Translations under genes and position numbers: made by a program
Notes under the pieces: model-generated
Databases searched by the model: none
What the model was told of the DNA's origin: nothing
Seen by the model: the letters and a program-made list of their open reading frames with translations, nothing else
Shown here: positions 12,001 to 20,437 of the stretch, in pieces
Numbering within the stretch: position 1 is the first letter of the stretch
How the letters are laid out: each line of letters starts with the position of its first letter
Assembly (NCBI RefSeq): GCF_001418015.1
Contig: NZ_LIQG01000018.1
Location: forward strand, 1 to 64,000
Source of the DNA: Lacinutrix mariniflava
GTDB taxonomy: Bacteria > Bacteroidota > Bacteroidia > Flavobacteriales > Flavobacteriaceae
Direction of reading: 5' to 3'
Length of the DNA: 64,000 bases

Positions 12001-13491
12001 TGAAAAATCAAATGCATTAATATCTGTCGACAAATCTGCTAGCCCATTAAAATCGAGTTTTAAGTTAGCATCTTTTACAACAAGTTTTCCATTAAAAACA
12101 CTTTGCTTATACTCTCCGTTTACAACTATATTTTGGTAGCTATATTTGTTATAATTTATAGAGAAAACATCTCCTTTAATTCCAGTTCTTAAATTTTCTT
12201 TTTTAAAACCTAAACCATCAACGTCAAGGTTAGAAGATATCTCACCAAGGTTTGGGTCTTCTAAAAAAGCTCCAATATTAAACGTATCGAAAACAATATT
12301 TCCTTTATATGCTGCATGATCGATATCATCAACATTTGTTATACTTAAGTTAGATTTAATAAACCCTAACTCTGTATTAATGTCTATATCTGCATTAATT
12401 TTTGTTGGTGTAATATTAGTTGTTCCATTAATATTAAAATCTCCCAATTTATCAAAAATGGAAGGAATAGAAGCCCCTAAAACATTAGGAAGTAAACGCT
12501 TTAAATCTTTATAATTTGATGTAAGATTTGAAAAATTGCCATACATAGCAAAATTATTCTCTTCACTATTTAACAGGTTTTTAAAATTGATGTTTCCATA
12601 AATTTTTGTGCTCGTACTCGTATTTAATCTTAAATTACTAAGTTTTAAATCGTTTAAAGTACCAGATATATCAGTATTAAAACGTGCTCGTTGATTAACA
12701 CCAAATTCGTTATAAAAAACATTTAATTCGTCTAAAGCAATATTAGCATCGCTAAAATTAGCATCTACTTTTACTTTATTCTCAAAATCCTTAAAGTCCT
12801 CTCTATCATAATTAAAAGTTAGATTCCCTTTAAGTGTTGAGTTCTTGGTTTTAATGCTAAGATCATTAAAAGCCATGTTTTCAATGGTATATTTAAAATT
12901 AGTAGACATGTTTTGTATTATCAATCCACGACTATCTAAAAACGATAGTGTATTAATTCGCGTGCTTACATCGCTACCATTAATTAAGAAATTTGTAGCA
13001 TTGATATCTAATTTACTAAATTCTATAACTTTAGGTGTTTCTTTATTCTCATCAATCAATCTAAATAGACCATTATAAATAGAAACATCACTTGAGGATA
13101 ATAAAAATGTGCTTTTTTTAGATCGTGGATTTTCACTATCAAATTTGGCTACAAAAACATCGAGATTTGTATTTGTTTCACCTTTATAAGTAACCACATT
13201 AAAGATAAGATCTTCCATATCTATATCTCCAAAGTTTAAAGTGCCATCAATTAAATTACTAAAATTTATAATGGAAGTGTTTAGCTCTGTAGCACTAATA
13301 AGTGTATCCTTTTTGAAATCACGAATTAATATCTCTTTCAACTCGACATCTCCATTAAACTGAAGACCTATTTTTCCAATATTAATGTTAGTTTTAAAAT
13401 CATCGTTAATTCGTTTTGTTGCATATTTACCTAACTTAGTTTGAACAGCAGGAATAGACAGTACCAACACCAAAATGATGAAGAGTAGCAA
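9100..13491 (-). CDS. tamB: TamB-like translocation/assembly module protein (DUF490)
   Basis: A protein of about 1463 residues with one N-terminal membrane anchor, a long beta-rich AsmA/TamB-like body and a C-terminal DUF490 domain ending in the typical segment with GLGIAYSVDFDTFGELL. TamB-family proteins span the periplasm and take part in phospholipid transport or outer-membrane protein assembly. The start given is the TTG at 13491. The frame stays open upstream to a stop at 13558-13560, and the extra codons read IKKFLKIVGKLLAILL, a natural start for the anchor. No ATG exists there, so the true start is probably the ATT at 13536 or another rare codon. It is divergent from tsaD. Confidence 0.88.
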   Translation of the reverse strand: MLLFIILVLVLSIPAVQTKLGKYATKRINDDFKTNINIGKIGLQFNGDVELKEILIRDFKKDTLISATELNTSIINFSNLIDGTLNFGDIDMEDLIFNVVTYKGETNTNLDVFVAKFDSENPRSKKSTFLLSSSDVSIYNGLFRLIDENKETPKVIEFSKLDINATNFLINGSDVSTRINTLSFLDSRGLIIQNMSTNFKYTIENMAFNDLSIKTKNSTLKGNLTFNYDREDFKDFENKVKVDANFSDANIALDELNVFYNEFGVNQRARFNTDISGTLNDLKLSNLRLNTSTSTKIYGNINFKNLLNSEENNFAMYGNFSNLTSNYKDLKRLLPNVLGASIPSIFDKLGDFNINGTTNITPTKINADIDINTELGFIKSNLSITNVDDIDHAAYKGNIVFDTFNIGAFLEDPNLGEISSNLDVDGLGFKKENLRTGIKGDVFSINYNKYSYQNIVVNGEYKQSVFNGKLVVKDANLKLDFNGLADLSTDINAFDFSANVAYADLKKLNLYTRDSLSFFKGNVQMKMKGTTLDDAVGNITFKKTNYKNEIDDYYFEDFAITSSFEDKEHIINVDSPDIIEGTMRGEFLFKDVPNLFENSVKDIYTSQPPNAIETDQFINFNFKIYNKIVEVFYPDLKLGKNTYVRGRVETDEKEFKLTFKSPKIEWLDYFASEIELQVDNKNPLFNTYIEIDSLNTNFYNISKFNLINVTLNDTLYMRSEFKGGSTNTDEYNLSFYHTINEQNNSVVGFKTSEVTFKDNLWKLNEASDKYNKVEIANGFKDFNIEKLILSHNNEEIRLAGVIRDSTYKDLKLNFKDVDLAKITPRIDSLSLVGNVNGKLDLLQKNGSYLPNSSITIDDLEINNTYFGSFDANIKGNQSLTNYSVKAKIKDDVKNSFEAIGDIDVSSKNAAIDVDLRFKDFDIGILSPLLEPVLSKVRGVVTGSIGVNGDLKQPNFNGDLKINKGGLKIPYLNVDLDFEDNSSVTLDNQNFNFNDIKLTDVKYGTKGLLDGIVSHVNFAKWRLNLGIETDRLLVLDTKETEESPYYGTGFISGVANVFGPTEALRITAEAETKSGTEFFIPLSDVESFGDNSFIHFLTPEEKQAKSEGKVIETKNISGLELFFDLNVTQDALIEIVMDKESGSTIRGRGNGSLLFNINTNDKFEMFGDFVVYEGVYNFLYGGVVQKEFSVKPYESTIAWNGDPLDAEINIQAIYKTRTNPSPLLDNPINRTIPVELQINLTGQLERPEPEFKFEFPNASSTIKSELNYRLDSKDDTENQALYLLATGGFNRQLQDINFTGTIAERINGLINGIFSDSDNKIKIGLNYEAGQNRPDYNTDDRVGFTLQTKITDRVLINGKVGVPVGGATDSVIAGDVQVDFLLNEEGTLTATVFNRENSIRNFGEEIGYTQGLGIAYSVDFDTFGELLRKIFNKKEEETNEEQLKEKPVSEEKENPLPSGFGIKE

Positions 13492-13619
13492 TAATATTGC
13501 TAACAGTTTGCCTACTATTTTTAGAAATTTCTTAATGAGAGATTTAAGTTTAAAAAGCTACCTTTGTTTTCGATTAAATACAATTCAAAATTAACAATTA
13601 TAATGCCGAATATTAACTA

Positions 13620-14642
13620 ATGTCTTCACAAAATATTTATATCCTTGGTATTGAGTCTTCTTGCGATGACACTTCTGCTGCTATACTGTGTAATGACACG
13701 GTTTTAAGCAATATTGTAGCCACCCAAAAAATTCATGAAGAATTTGGTGGTGTTGTACCCGAGTTAGCATCTAGAGCGCACCAACAAAATATTGTTCCTG
13801 TTGTACACCAAGCCTTGAAAGAAGCCAATATTACAAAAGAACAGCTTCATGCAGTGGCTTTTACTCGTGGTCCTGGTTTAATGGGTTCCCTTTTAGTGGG
13901 TACTAGTTTTGCCAAATCTTTAGCTTATGGTTTAGATATACCTTTAGTAGATGTCAACCATATGCAAGCGCATATTTTAGCACATTTTATTGCAGAAGAT
14001 GGTTCTAAAAAACCAACGTTTCCTTTTCTAGGCATGACTATTTCTGGAGGTCACACACAAATTGTAAAAGTAACTAGTCATTTTAATATGGAAGTTATTG
14101 GAGAAACTATAGATGATGCCGTTGGTGAAGCTTACGATAAAAGTGGTAAAATTTTAGGTTTAGGTTATCCTGCAGGTCCAGAAATAGACAAACGTGCACA
14201 ATTAGGAAACCCTAAAGCATACCAGTTTACAAAACCAAGAGTTGGAGGATTAAATTTTAGTTTTTCAGGATTTAAAACCGCTGTACTCTATTTTATACAG
14301 CGTGAAGTAAAAAAGAATCCAAACTTTATTACCGAAAACCTAAACGACATATGTGCCTCTATTCAATATACTATTATTGGCATTTTAATGGATAAATTGA
14401 AGTTAGCGACTAAAGAAACTGGAATTTCTCATATTGCAATTGGTGGAGGTGTTTCGGCTAATTCAGGTATTAGGAAAGCACTAAAAGATGGTGAACAAAA
14501 ATTTGGTTGGACTACTTACCTTCCTAAATTTGAATACACTACAGACAATGCTGCCATGATTGGTATTGTTGGCTATTTAAAGTACTTAGAAAATGATTTT
14601 GCAGAGCAAGATATTATGGCCTCTTCAAGATTAAAAATATAA
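13620..14642 (+). CDS. tsaD: tRNA N6-threonylcarbamoyladenosine transferase TsaD
   Basis: A 340-residue Kae1/TsaD protein that transfers the threonylcarbamoyl group from the adenylate made by TsaC to A37 of ANN-decoding tRNAs, with TsaB and TsaE. The N-terminal GIESSCDDTSAA is diagnostic. The metal-binding histidines are His114 and His118 in NHMQAH. Further ASKHA motifs include SGGHTQIV and GGGVSANSG. The length is normal. It is divergent from tamB and heads a run with the TfoX-N gene 3 bp downstream. Confidence 0.97.
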   Translation: MSSQNIYILGIESSCDDTSAAILCNDTVLSNIVATQKIHEEFGGVVPELASRAHQQNIVPVVHQALKEANITKEQLHAVAFTRGPGLMGSLLVGTSFAKSLAYGLDIPLVDVNHMQAHILAHFIAEDGSKKPTFPFLGMTISGGHTQIVKVTSHFNMEVIGETIDDAVGEAYDKSGKILGLGYPAGPEIDKRAQLGNPKAYQFTKPRVGGLNFSFSGFKTAVLYFIQREVKKNPNFITENLNDICASIQYTIIGILMDKLKLATKETGISHIAIGGGVSANSGIRKALKDGEQKFGWTTYLPKFEYTTDNAAMIGIVGYLKYLENDFAEQDIMASSRLKI

Positions 14643-14645
14643 AAC

Positions 14646-14972
14646 GTGGCATTTAACCAACAAACAGCATTACGAATTAGAGAGCAATTACACTATTATG
14701 CTGAAGATTTTACAGAAAAGAAAATGTTTGGAGGTGTTACCTTTTTACACCAAGGAAAAATGGTTATTGGGGTTATGAAAGAAGATTTAATGGTAAGAAT
14801 TATTGCTAGTAAAATGGACATTGAATTAGCAAAAGAATACGTTAGACCAATGGATTTTACTAAGAAAGCAATAAAAGAGTTCATTTATGTGTCTCAAAAT
14901 GGGTTTAAAACAGAAACCGAACTACTCTATTATATAGAAATGGGCTTAGAACATGCTAAAAGTAAGTTGTGA
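14646..14972 (+). CDS. TfoX/Sxy N-terminal domain protein
   Basis: A 108-residue protein with the TfoX N-terminal domain pattern (KKMFGGVTFLHQGKMVIGV, then MDFTKKAIKEFIYV). In gammaproteobacteria full-length TfoX controls competence, but stand-alone N domains such as this are widespread and their role is not established. The start is a GTG at 14646, 3 bp after the tsaD stop, which suggests translational coupling. Its stop overlaps the ATG of the next gene. Confidence 0.8.
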   Translation: MAFNQQTALRIREQLHYYAEDFTEKKMFGGVTFLHQGKMVIGVMKEDLMVRIIASKMDIELAKEYVRPMDFTKKAIKEFIYVSQNGFKTETELLYYIEMGLEHAKSKL

Positions 14973-15568
14973 TGGATAATACAGTAACAACCTTTTTATT
15001 TAATTGTTTATTTTATGGGTTTTGCTTTACAACTTTTATAAGTTATTGTCTTTCATTTTCTAAATCTGAAAAATTAAGCCATTTTAACACCAGTTTTTTT
15101 CAATATGCCATAAAAACAATTCGCATAATTGCGATTGCCTATTTTATATACAGTTTATTCGAACTTATAATCTATTTTTATTTTAAGGACCATACATTAT
15201 TTTCTAATAGAGCAACTGGACCTTATTGGTTTGCCTATTGGATAATGCTGTTAAGGCCATTTGTGTTTTGTTTATTAATACAACTATTGTGGTTTAAAAA
15301 ATTTCAAAAAAAGAGTCTACTTAACTTTATTCTAGTGCTTATAATACTATTTATAGTATTAGCTTCAGGAACAAACTTAGAACGTTTTATAATTATAGTA
15401 ACTTCCTTTCACCGCGATTATTTACCAAGTGGCTTTAATCATTCTAACGATGGAATTAATTGGTTTTTATTATTTTTAATAGCCATTATAGAACGTATTT
15501 TACTATTTGTTATATTAGTTTTAGGTGTTCAGTTTTTTCATAAAAAGCGTATTAAAAATAAAAACTAA
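14972..15568 (+). CDS. Integral membrane protein of unknown function
   Basis: About 198 residues with five hydrophobic helices (roughly residues 5-27, 48-72, 85-106, 115-137 and 160-190) and a basic C-terminal tail (KKRIKNKN). I do not recognise the family. A GTG lies directly before the ATG at 14972; the ATG is preferred because it overlaps the stop of the TfoX gene (TGATG), a common coupling arrangement. The context gives no clear function. Confidence 0.75.
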   Translation: MDNTVTTFLFNCLFYGFCFTTFISYCLSFSKSEKLSHFNTSFFQYAIKTIRIIAIAYFIYSLFELIIYFYFKDHTLFSNRATGPYWFAYWIMLLRPFVFCLLIQLLWFKKFQKKSLLNFILVLIILFIVLASGTNLERFIIIVTSFHRDYLPSGFNHSNDGINWFLLFLIAIIERILLFVILVLGVQFFHKKRIKNKN

Positions 15569-15574
15569 CTTATT

Positions 15575-15664
15575 TTGTATTTTATACTATCAATTTTCAT
15601 CTCTATAGTTTTTGCTGTAATAGCTATATATTTGGATAATAAATCTATGGACGAAGAAGATTAA
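15575..15664 (+). CDS. Possible 29-residue single-pass membrane peptide
   Basis: A short frame starting at TTG 15575, six bases after the preceding stop, encodes one hydrophobic helix (FILSIFISIVFAVIAIYL) and an acidic tail (MDEED). The strongly biased composition looks like a real small membrane protein. There is no ATG start and no family I can name, so the call is tentative. It would be in the same transcript as the membrane protein before it. Confidence 0.3.
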   Translation: MYFILSIFISIVFAVIAIYLDNKSMDEED

Positions 15665-15750
15665 CTAATTACGTTTTTAAAATCCTAATTAATAACCTTG
15701 GTAAGTATAGTAATAGATAGCTTAATTTTTCGTTTTTTTGTTTTATTAAA

Positions 15751-16407
15751 ATGAAAAACACACTTATTGTAATGAATAAACTTGTAATCCTACTTTTACT
15801 AAGCCTATCACTTTCTACTTTTGCACAGACTAAAGCTAAAAAAGATCTTAAAAAGATTGAAACTTTAGAACAAGCTGAAGAATATATTGGTGAGAAAAAG
15901 TCGAAAAAGAGAAAACTTATGGTTTTTAATGAAGAAAAACACCAAAGTAAACTTGCTAAAGAGCTTTTAGAAATGCCTATAGGATTAACAAAAACAGAAA
16001 GAACACAATTTAAAAAAACCTTCTATAAAGTTATTCAAAAGGAAAAAGAACCACATTACAGAATTAGCTACATCTTTTTCGACGGCAATAAAATGCCAGT
16101 AGCAGAGATTTACAGACTTCGTAAAACAATTATGTTAAAATACGGTAAAGGTGTTGATTTTGGTGACTTAGCAAAAAAGTATTCTATGGCCGAAAATGCA
16201 ATAAAAGGAGGCGATTCTGGATGGGTAAAAGATGGACAATTACCTATTGAAATTGAAGAAGAAGCTAACGATTTAAAACACGATTTAGATGCTATTTTCG
16301 ATGTTGGTATTACAGATGATAATGGCTTTTATATTATTAAGAAAACACACAGATTACAAATAATAAAAGAAGTTTATGTACTTAAAGTGCAAGAAACTAT
16401 AGACTAA
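15751..16407 (+). CDS. Exported parvulin-like peptidylprolyl isomerase domain protein
   Basis: 218 residues with an N-terminal signal peptide ending near TFAQ. The C-terminal half has parvulin-like (PpiC) features: FGDLAKKYSMAENAIKGGDSGWV matches the F-x-x-LA-x-x-yS-GGdlGw pattern of rotamases. It probably acts in the periplasm as a folding helper. A second ATG at 15772 (MNKLVI) would give a tighter signal peptide. It is followed 9 bp later by rsmE. Confidence 0.7.
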   Translation: MKNTLIVMNKLVILLLLSLSLSTFAQTKAKKDLKKIETLEQAEEYIGEKKSKKRKLMVFNEEKHQSKLAKELLEMPIGLTKTERTQFKKTFYKVIQKEKEPHYRISYIFFDGNKMPVAEIYRLRKTIMLKYGKGVDFGDLAKKYSMAENAIKGGDSGWVKDGQLPIEIEEEANDLKHDLDAIFDVGITDDNGFYIIKKTHRLQIIKEVYVLKVQETID

Positions 16408-16416
16408 GTTTAAATA

Positions 16417-17121
16417 ATGCAACTATTTTATAATCCTGAAATAACCGAAGAAACTACACAATTCTCTTTTCCAAAAGAGGAAAGCAAGCATATTGTAAAG
16501 GTTTTACGTAAGAAGGTTGGCGACATCATGCATATTACTAATGGTAATGGTTGGTTGTTTAAAGCTGAAATAATTCAAGACAATATAAAAAAGTGTGTTG
16601 CAGAAGTTAAAACTAAACAACTTCAAGAAAAACCGAAATACCATTTACATTTAGCAGTTGCTCCTACTAAAATGAATGATCGTTACGAATGGTTTCTAGA
16701 AAAAGCTACAGAAATAGGAGTTCAAGAAATTACACCTATTATTTGCGATCATAGCGAACGTAAGTTTATAAAACACGACCGTTTCGAAAAGATTTTACAA
16801 TCGGCCATGAAACAATCTTTAAGTTGTTACCTCCCTAAATTAAACCAAGCTATTGCTTTTAAAGACTTTTTAAAACAAGATTTTAAAGACGATTTGTTTA
16901 TTGCACATTGTGAAGAAACAAACAGGAAATCGCTTAAAAAAGAGTTGAAACAAAATCAAGACACCACTATTTTAGTTGGTCCTGAAGGCGATTTTAGCTC
17001 CAAAGAAATTGAAGCAGCTATCTGTACTAAATTCTCTCCTGTAACTTTAGGTGAGACACGCTTACGCACAGAAACTGCTGCTATTGTGGCATGCCATTCT
17101 GTAGCTTTTGCTAATGAGTGA
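16417..17121 (+). CDS. rsmE: 16S rRNA (uracil-1498-N3)-methyltransferase RsmE
   Basis: 234 residues with an N-terminal PUA-like domain (FPKEESKHIVKVLRKKVGD) and a SPOUT methyltransferase domain with the trefoil-knot motifs LVGPEGDFSSKEIEAA (about residue 187) and LGETRLRTETAAIVAC at the C-terminus. It methylates U1498 in the small-subunit rRNA using S-adenosylmethionine. Its stop is 3 bp from the convergent stop of the DUF1223 gene. Confidence 0.94.
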   Translation: MQLFYNPEITEETTQFSFPKEESKHIVKVLRKKVGDIMHITNGNGWLFKAEIIQDNIKKCVAEVKTKQLQEKPKYHLHLAVAPTKMNDRYEWFLEKATEIGVQEITPIICDHSERKFIKHDRFEKILQSAMKQSLSCYLPKLNQAIAFKDFLKQDFKDDLFIAHCEETNRKSLKKELKQNQDTTILVGPEGDFSSKEIEAAICTKFSPVTLGETRLRTETAAIVACHSVAFANE

Positions 17122-17124
17122 TCT

Positions 17125-17859
17125 TTAAAGCTCTAATTTTACTCCTGTTAAAATATCTAATTCATTATTCTGAATAATCCCTATAATAGACAGTTCGTCT
17201 TTATTCAAAACAACATTGGGAATTTCAATTTTAAGACTACCATTATTTTTTTCTAGTGTTATTAATTGTTCTTGAACTACAACATTAGTATTCGTTAGTG
17301 TTTTATTACTATTTTCACCTCTTTTAACCTCAGTAATTCGCTCTTTAATAGCAACAACTAATCGTAAAGATTTATTTGTAATATCTCCACGCACTTTATA
17401 ATTTAAACTAATACTATTAGCTTCTTTTTTAAGGTCTAGTAATTCAATTTTATTTTTAGAGTCAATCTTTTTGTATTGTTTTAGTTTTTCATTCATAACA
17501 GAAACCTTAGAACCAACAAAATGCTCCTTACCATTAATTACTGTTTGTGGTGTGTAAATAGTATTACTATAAAATTTAGCACTATAAGCACGTTGTTTTT
17601 TAGTGAATTCTGCTTTAGCAAAAGGATCTTTCCATCCAATGTAATTCCAATAGTCCACATGATAAGACAAGGCTATTATGTTTTTATCGTTTTCACTAAC
17701 TTTTTTAAGTAAAGCATCAGCACTTGGACAACTAGAGCAACCTTGAGATGTAAACAACTCTAAAACAACAACAGGATTGAAGTTTTCGATTTCATTTTCA
17801 ATATTTGATGGCTGTAAAAAAAACAACATCATAAAAAGTGATAATAATGTATTTTGCAT
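17125..17859 (-). CDS. DUF1223 thioredoxin-like exported protein
   Basis: 244 residues. The signature VLELFTSQGCSSCPSADALL places Cys41 and Cys44 in a CxxC-like redox motif; HVDYWNYIGWKDPF is also diagnostic of DUF1223. The N-terminus is a short signal peptide, so it should act in the periplasm or at the cell surface. The molecular role of the family is not established. It is divergent from the DUF4159 gene with only 24 bp between the two start codons. Confidence 0.85.
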   Translation of the reverse strand: MQNTLLSLFMMLFFLQPSNIENEIENFNPVVVLELFTSQGCSSCPSADALLKKVSENDKNIIALSYHVDYWNYIGWKDPFAKAEFTKKQRAYSAKFYSNTIYTPQTVINGKEHFVGSKVSVMNEKLKQYKKIDSKNKIELLDLKKEANSISLNYKVRGDITNKSLRLVVAIKERITEVKRGENSNKTLTNTNVVVQEQLITLEKNNGSLKIEIPNVVLNKDELSIIGIIQNNELDILTGVKLEL

Positions 17860-17879
17860 CCTTTTCTTTTTTATTTTTG
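17853..17879 (+). promoter_or_regulatory. Candidate promoter of the DUF4159 gene
   Basis: A perfect -7 box TATTTTTG (17872-17879) lies 4 bp before the ATG at 17884, and TTTG (17853-17856) sits 15 bp upstream, slightly short of the usual spacing. If used, transcription would start at or within a few bases of the ATG, giving a leaderless or nearly leaderless mRNA. Confidence 0.4.
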
Positions 17880-17883
17880 AAAT

Positions 17884-18555
17884 ATGATATTTAGTTCGAA
17901 AAAGTATACAAAACTTACAGTACTGTTAATCCTTTTTATAGTATTTGGTTTTCAATTTAGCGTTGCACAAGACTTAGCAATATTAAAATATAAAGGTGGT
18001 GGCGATTGGTATTCTAACCCTACAGCTTTACCGAATCTCATTAAGTTTTGTAACGAGAATATCGATACTAAAATGAATGAAAAACCAGAAACAGTAGAAG
18101 TTGGTAGCACCGATATTTTTCAATATCCTTTGCTACACATGACGGGTCATGGTAATGTATTATTTAGTGAAGACGAATCTAAAAATCTTCGGGATTATTT
18201 AATCTCAGGAGGCTTTCTGCATATCGACGATAATTATGGAATGAAACAATACATAACAAAAGAACTTAAAAAAGTGTTTCCAAATCAGGAGTTAAAAGAA
18301 TTACCTTCAAGTCACGACATATTTAAAACCGCGTTTGCATTCCCAAAGGGATTACCAAAAATACATGAGCACGATGGTAAAAGGCCACAAGCATTTGGAT
18401 TATTTTACGAGAATAGATTAGTACTTATTTTTACACTTGAAAGCGATTTAGGTGATGGCTGGGAAGACCAAGAAGTACATAATGACCCACAAGATATTAG
18501 ATTAAAAGCTTTACAAATGGGAGCCAATATTGTTAAATATGCTTTTGAAAACTAA
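17884..18555 (+). CDS. DUF4159 exported protein
   Basis: 223 residues with a signal peptide (to about VAQ, residue 29) followed by a DUF4159 domain with the recognisable segments KYKGGGDWY, LHMTGHGNV, GGFLHIDDNYG and ESDLGDGWED. The fold is thought to be glutamine-amidotransferase-like. DUF4159 proteins often occur with MoxR/VWA-type loci in other phyla, but here it stands alone with RNA methyltransferase genes. The function is unknown. Confidence 0.85.
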   Translation: MIFSSKKYTKLTVLLILFIVFGFQFSVAQDLAILKYKGGGDWYSNPTALPNLIKFCNENIDTKMNEKPETVEVGSTDIFQYPLLHMTGHGNVLFSEDESKNLRDYLISGGFLHIDDNYGMKQYITKELKKVFPNQELKELPSSHDIFKTAFAFPKGLPKIHEHDGKRPQAFGLFYENRLVLIFTLESDLGDGWEDQEVHNDPQDIRLKALQMGANIVKYAFEN

Positions 18556-18562
18556 TTTAATT

Positions 18563-18775
18563 ATGAAAAAAGTCTCTTTAAAATTTAAGTGTATTGGTTT
18601 AATTCTAGTTTTAGCATTAACTTTTCAATCGCTTCATTCTATTAATAGTCATAGCTATACTGCTGGTTTTGATAATTTTAATCATGTAAACACTGGAGCA
18701 TTCACATGTTTCTTTGCTGGAACTCAACCTACTCATTCTAGCTATTTGTGTGGACAAGCGTTTCATTTAAATTAA
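18563..18775 (+). CDS. Small exported hypothetical protein
   Basis: 70 residues from the ATG at 18563: a basic start (MKKVSLKFK), a hydrophobic segment and a mature part rich in Ser, His and Phe with two cysteines (FTCFF, YLCGQ). The longer frame from 18530 would overlap the DUF4159 gene; the later ATG gives a proper signal peptide. It fits exactly between its neighbours, ending 6 bp before the next ATG. I do not recognise it. Confidence 0.45.
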   Translation: MKKVSLKFKCIGLILVLALTFQSLHSINSHSYTAGFDNFNHVNTGAFTCFFAGTQPTHSSYLCGQAFHLN

Positions 18776-18781
18776 AAAAAA

Positions 18782-19282
18782 ATGCAACTCACACACTACA
18801 CCACTAAATTCAATAAAAAAACATTTCCAATCACTTTAGTTTGCGAAAACGTTACCAATGCACCAAATATTGGTAGCTTATTTCGTATTGCAGATGCTTT
18901 TGGAGTAGAAAAAATAATCTTTTGCGCTAATGATATTCCGTTGGGCAGAAAAATGACTAAAACGTCTCGAGCAACAGAGAAAGTTGTAAAATATGAAGTT
19001 ATAGAAACTGTTTCGGAAGCTCTTAAGGATTTAAAAGCATTAAATTATCAATGTATTGCCTTAGAAATAACAGAAGACAGCTCTCCTATTCATAGTTTTA
19101 AGTTTTCCGCAGATAAACCAATAGCGCTAATTATTGGTGATGAGAATTTTGGAGTTTCTGAAGATACTTTAGAAGCATGCGACCATATAACTCACATTAA
19201 TATGTTTGGGCAAAATAGCAGTATGAATGTTGTGCAAGCTACAAATATTGCACTCTATGAAATAACAAAACAGTTGCAATAA
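18782..19282 (+). CDS. TrmH/SpoU-family RNA methyltransferase
   Basis: 166 residues of SPOUT fold. Motif 1 is NVTNAPNIGSLFRIADAFG (about residues 24-42), motif 2 is ALIIGDENFGVS and motif 3 is INMFGQNSSMNVVQATNIALYE. These features define 2'-O-ribose RNA methyltransferases of the SpoU group. The substrate (tRNA or rRNA position) cannot be told from the sequence. It has no N-terminal RNA-binding extension, so it is shorter than RlmB. Confidence 0.85.
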   Translation: MQLTHYTTKFNKKTFPITLVCENVTNAPNIGSLFRIADAFGVEKIIFCANDIPLGRKMTKTSRATEKVVKYEVIETVSEALKDLKALNYQCIALEITEDSSPIHSFKFSADKPIALIIGDENFGVSEDTLEACDHITHINMFGQNSSMNVVQATNIALYEITKQLQ

Positions 19283-19336
19283 CTTCAAAACAACATTTTA
19301 TTTAAAAAATAACTTTTCTATCAGTATATTTACTAA

Positions 19337-20437
19337 ATGAATTCGAATACAATATCAAACGGAATCTTAAGAGCTATTGCCATACTTGTTGGTATAGCAA
19401 TTCTATTATGGTTTTTATATCAAATACAATCTGTAATTGCTTATGTTGCTATTGCTGGTGTCGTTTCATTATTAGGAAGGCCAATAAAGCAGTTTTTTAT
19501 GTCCAAATTAAAGTTTGGAGATACATTAGCAGTTGTGGTAACCATGCTCTTATTTGTACTTGTAGTAGTTGGAGTTATTAGTATGTTTATTCCTTTAGCA
19601 ATAGAACAAGGACAAAACTTATCTTTACTTGATATTGATCAATTACAAGGGAATATTGAGAATTTATATAAAGAGTTTATTAATCATTTTAATTTAGAAA
19701 CGTCTGATGTTGAAAACACCATTCAAGACTCTAAATTAATGTCTAAACTTAATCTTAGCTTTATACCAGATATGTTAAATGCTATCGTTACGGGTTTTGG
19801 AAGCTTTAGTGTTGGCTTATTCTCGGTATTATTTATTTCGTTTTTCTTCTTAAAAGACAGCACATTATTCGGGAATAGTGTTATGGCATTCTTTCCGAAG
19901 AGACAAGATATACGTATAAAAAAATCTCTATTTACAATTAGAGATTTACTGTCTAGATATTTTGGAGGCTTAGTTCTGCAATTATTAATATTATTTGTAA
20001 TCTACTCTATTGTATTATTTATTTTTGGTATTCAAAACGCGATAATTATTGCTTCCCTTTGTGCTCTTTTAAACGTCATTCCTTATGTTGGACCAATGAT
20101 TAGTGCTGTTTTAATAATACTATTAACAATGTCTAGTAATTTAGGAGAGAGCTTTAGTGATGTCATTTTACCAAAAACGATTTATGTAATGATTGGTTTT
20201 GTAGTTGCTCAATTGGTAGATAACTTTTTTAGCCAGCCCTATATATTTTCAAAAAGCGTAAAATCTCATCCTTTAGAAATCTTCATTATCATTATTATAG
20301 CCGGTCTACTTTTTGGAATAGTAGGTTTAATATTAGCCATTCCACTGTATACGGCAATCAAAGTTATCGCTAAAGAATTCTTATCTGAGTATAGAATTGT
20401 AAAGAAATTAACAAAAGGTTTAGATGCTAAAAAATAG
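19337..20437 (+). CDS. AI-2E family transporter (UPF0118 permease)
   Basis: 366 residues with about eight membrane helices: two close to the N-terminus, one near residue 70, a soluble loop (about 90-150), then the C-terminal bundle with the family motif region NVIPYVGPMISA and FGIVGLILAIPLYTAIKV. The family includes TqsA-like exporters and Na+/H+ antiporters; transported species here is unknown. The next gene starts inside its last codons (14-bp overlap), so both are probably one unit. Confidence 0.88.
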   Translation: MNSNTISNGILRAIAILVGIAILLWFLYQIQSVIAYVAIAGVVSLLGRPIKQFFMSKLKFGDTLAVVVTMLLFVLVVVGVISMFIPLAIEQGQNLSLLDIDQLQGNIENLYKEFINHFNLETSDVENTIQDSKLMSKLNLSFIPDMLNAIVTGFGSFSVGLFSVLFISFFFLKDSTLFGNSVMAFFPKRQDIRIKKSLFTIRDLLSRYFGGLVLQLLILFVIYSIVLFIFGIQNAIIIASLCALLNVIPYVGPMISAVLIILLTMSSNLGESFSDVILPKTIYVMIGFVVAQLVDNFFSQPYIFSKSVKSHPLEIFIIIIIAGLLFGIVGLILAIPLYTAIKVIAKEFLSEYRIVKKLTKGLDAKK

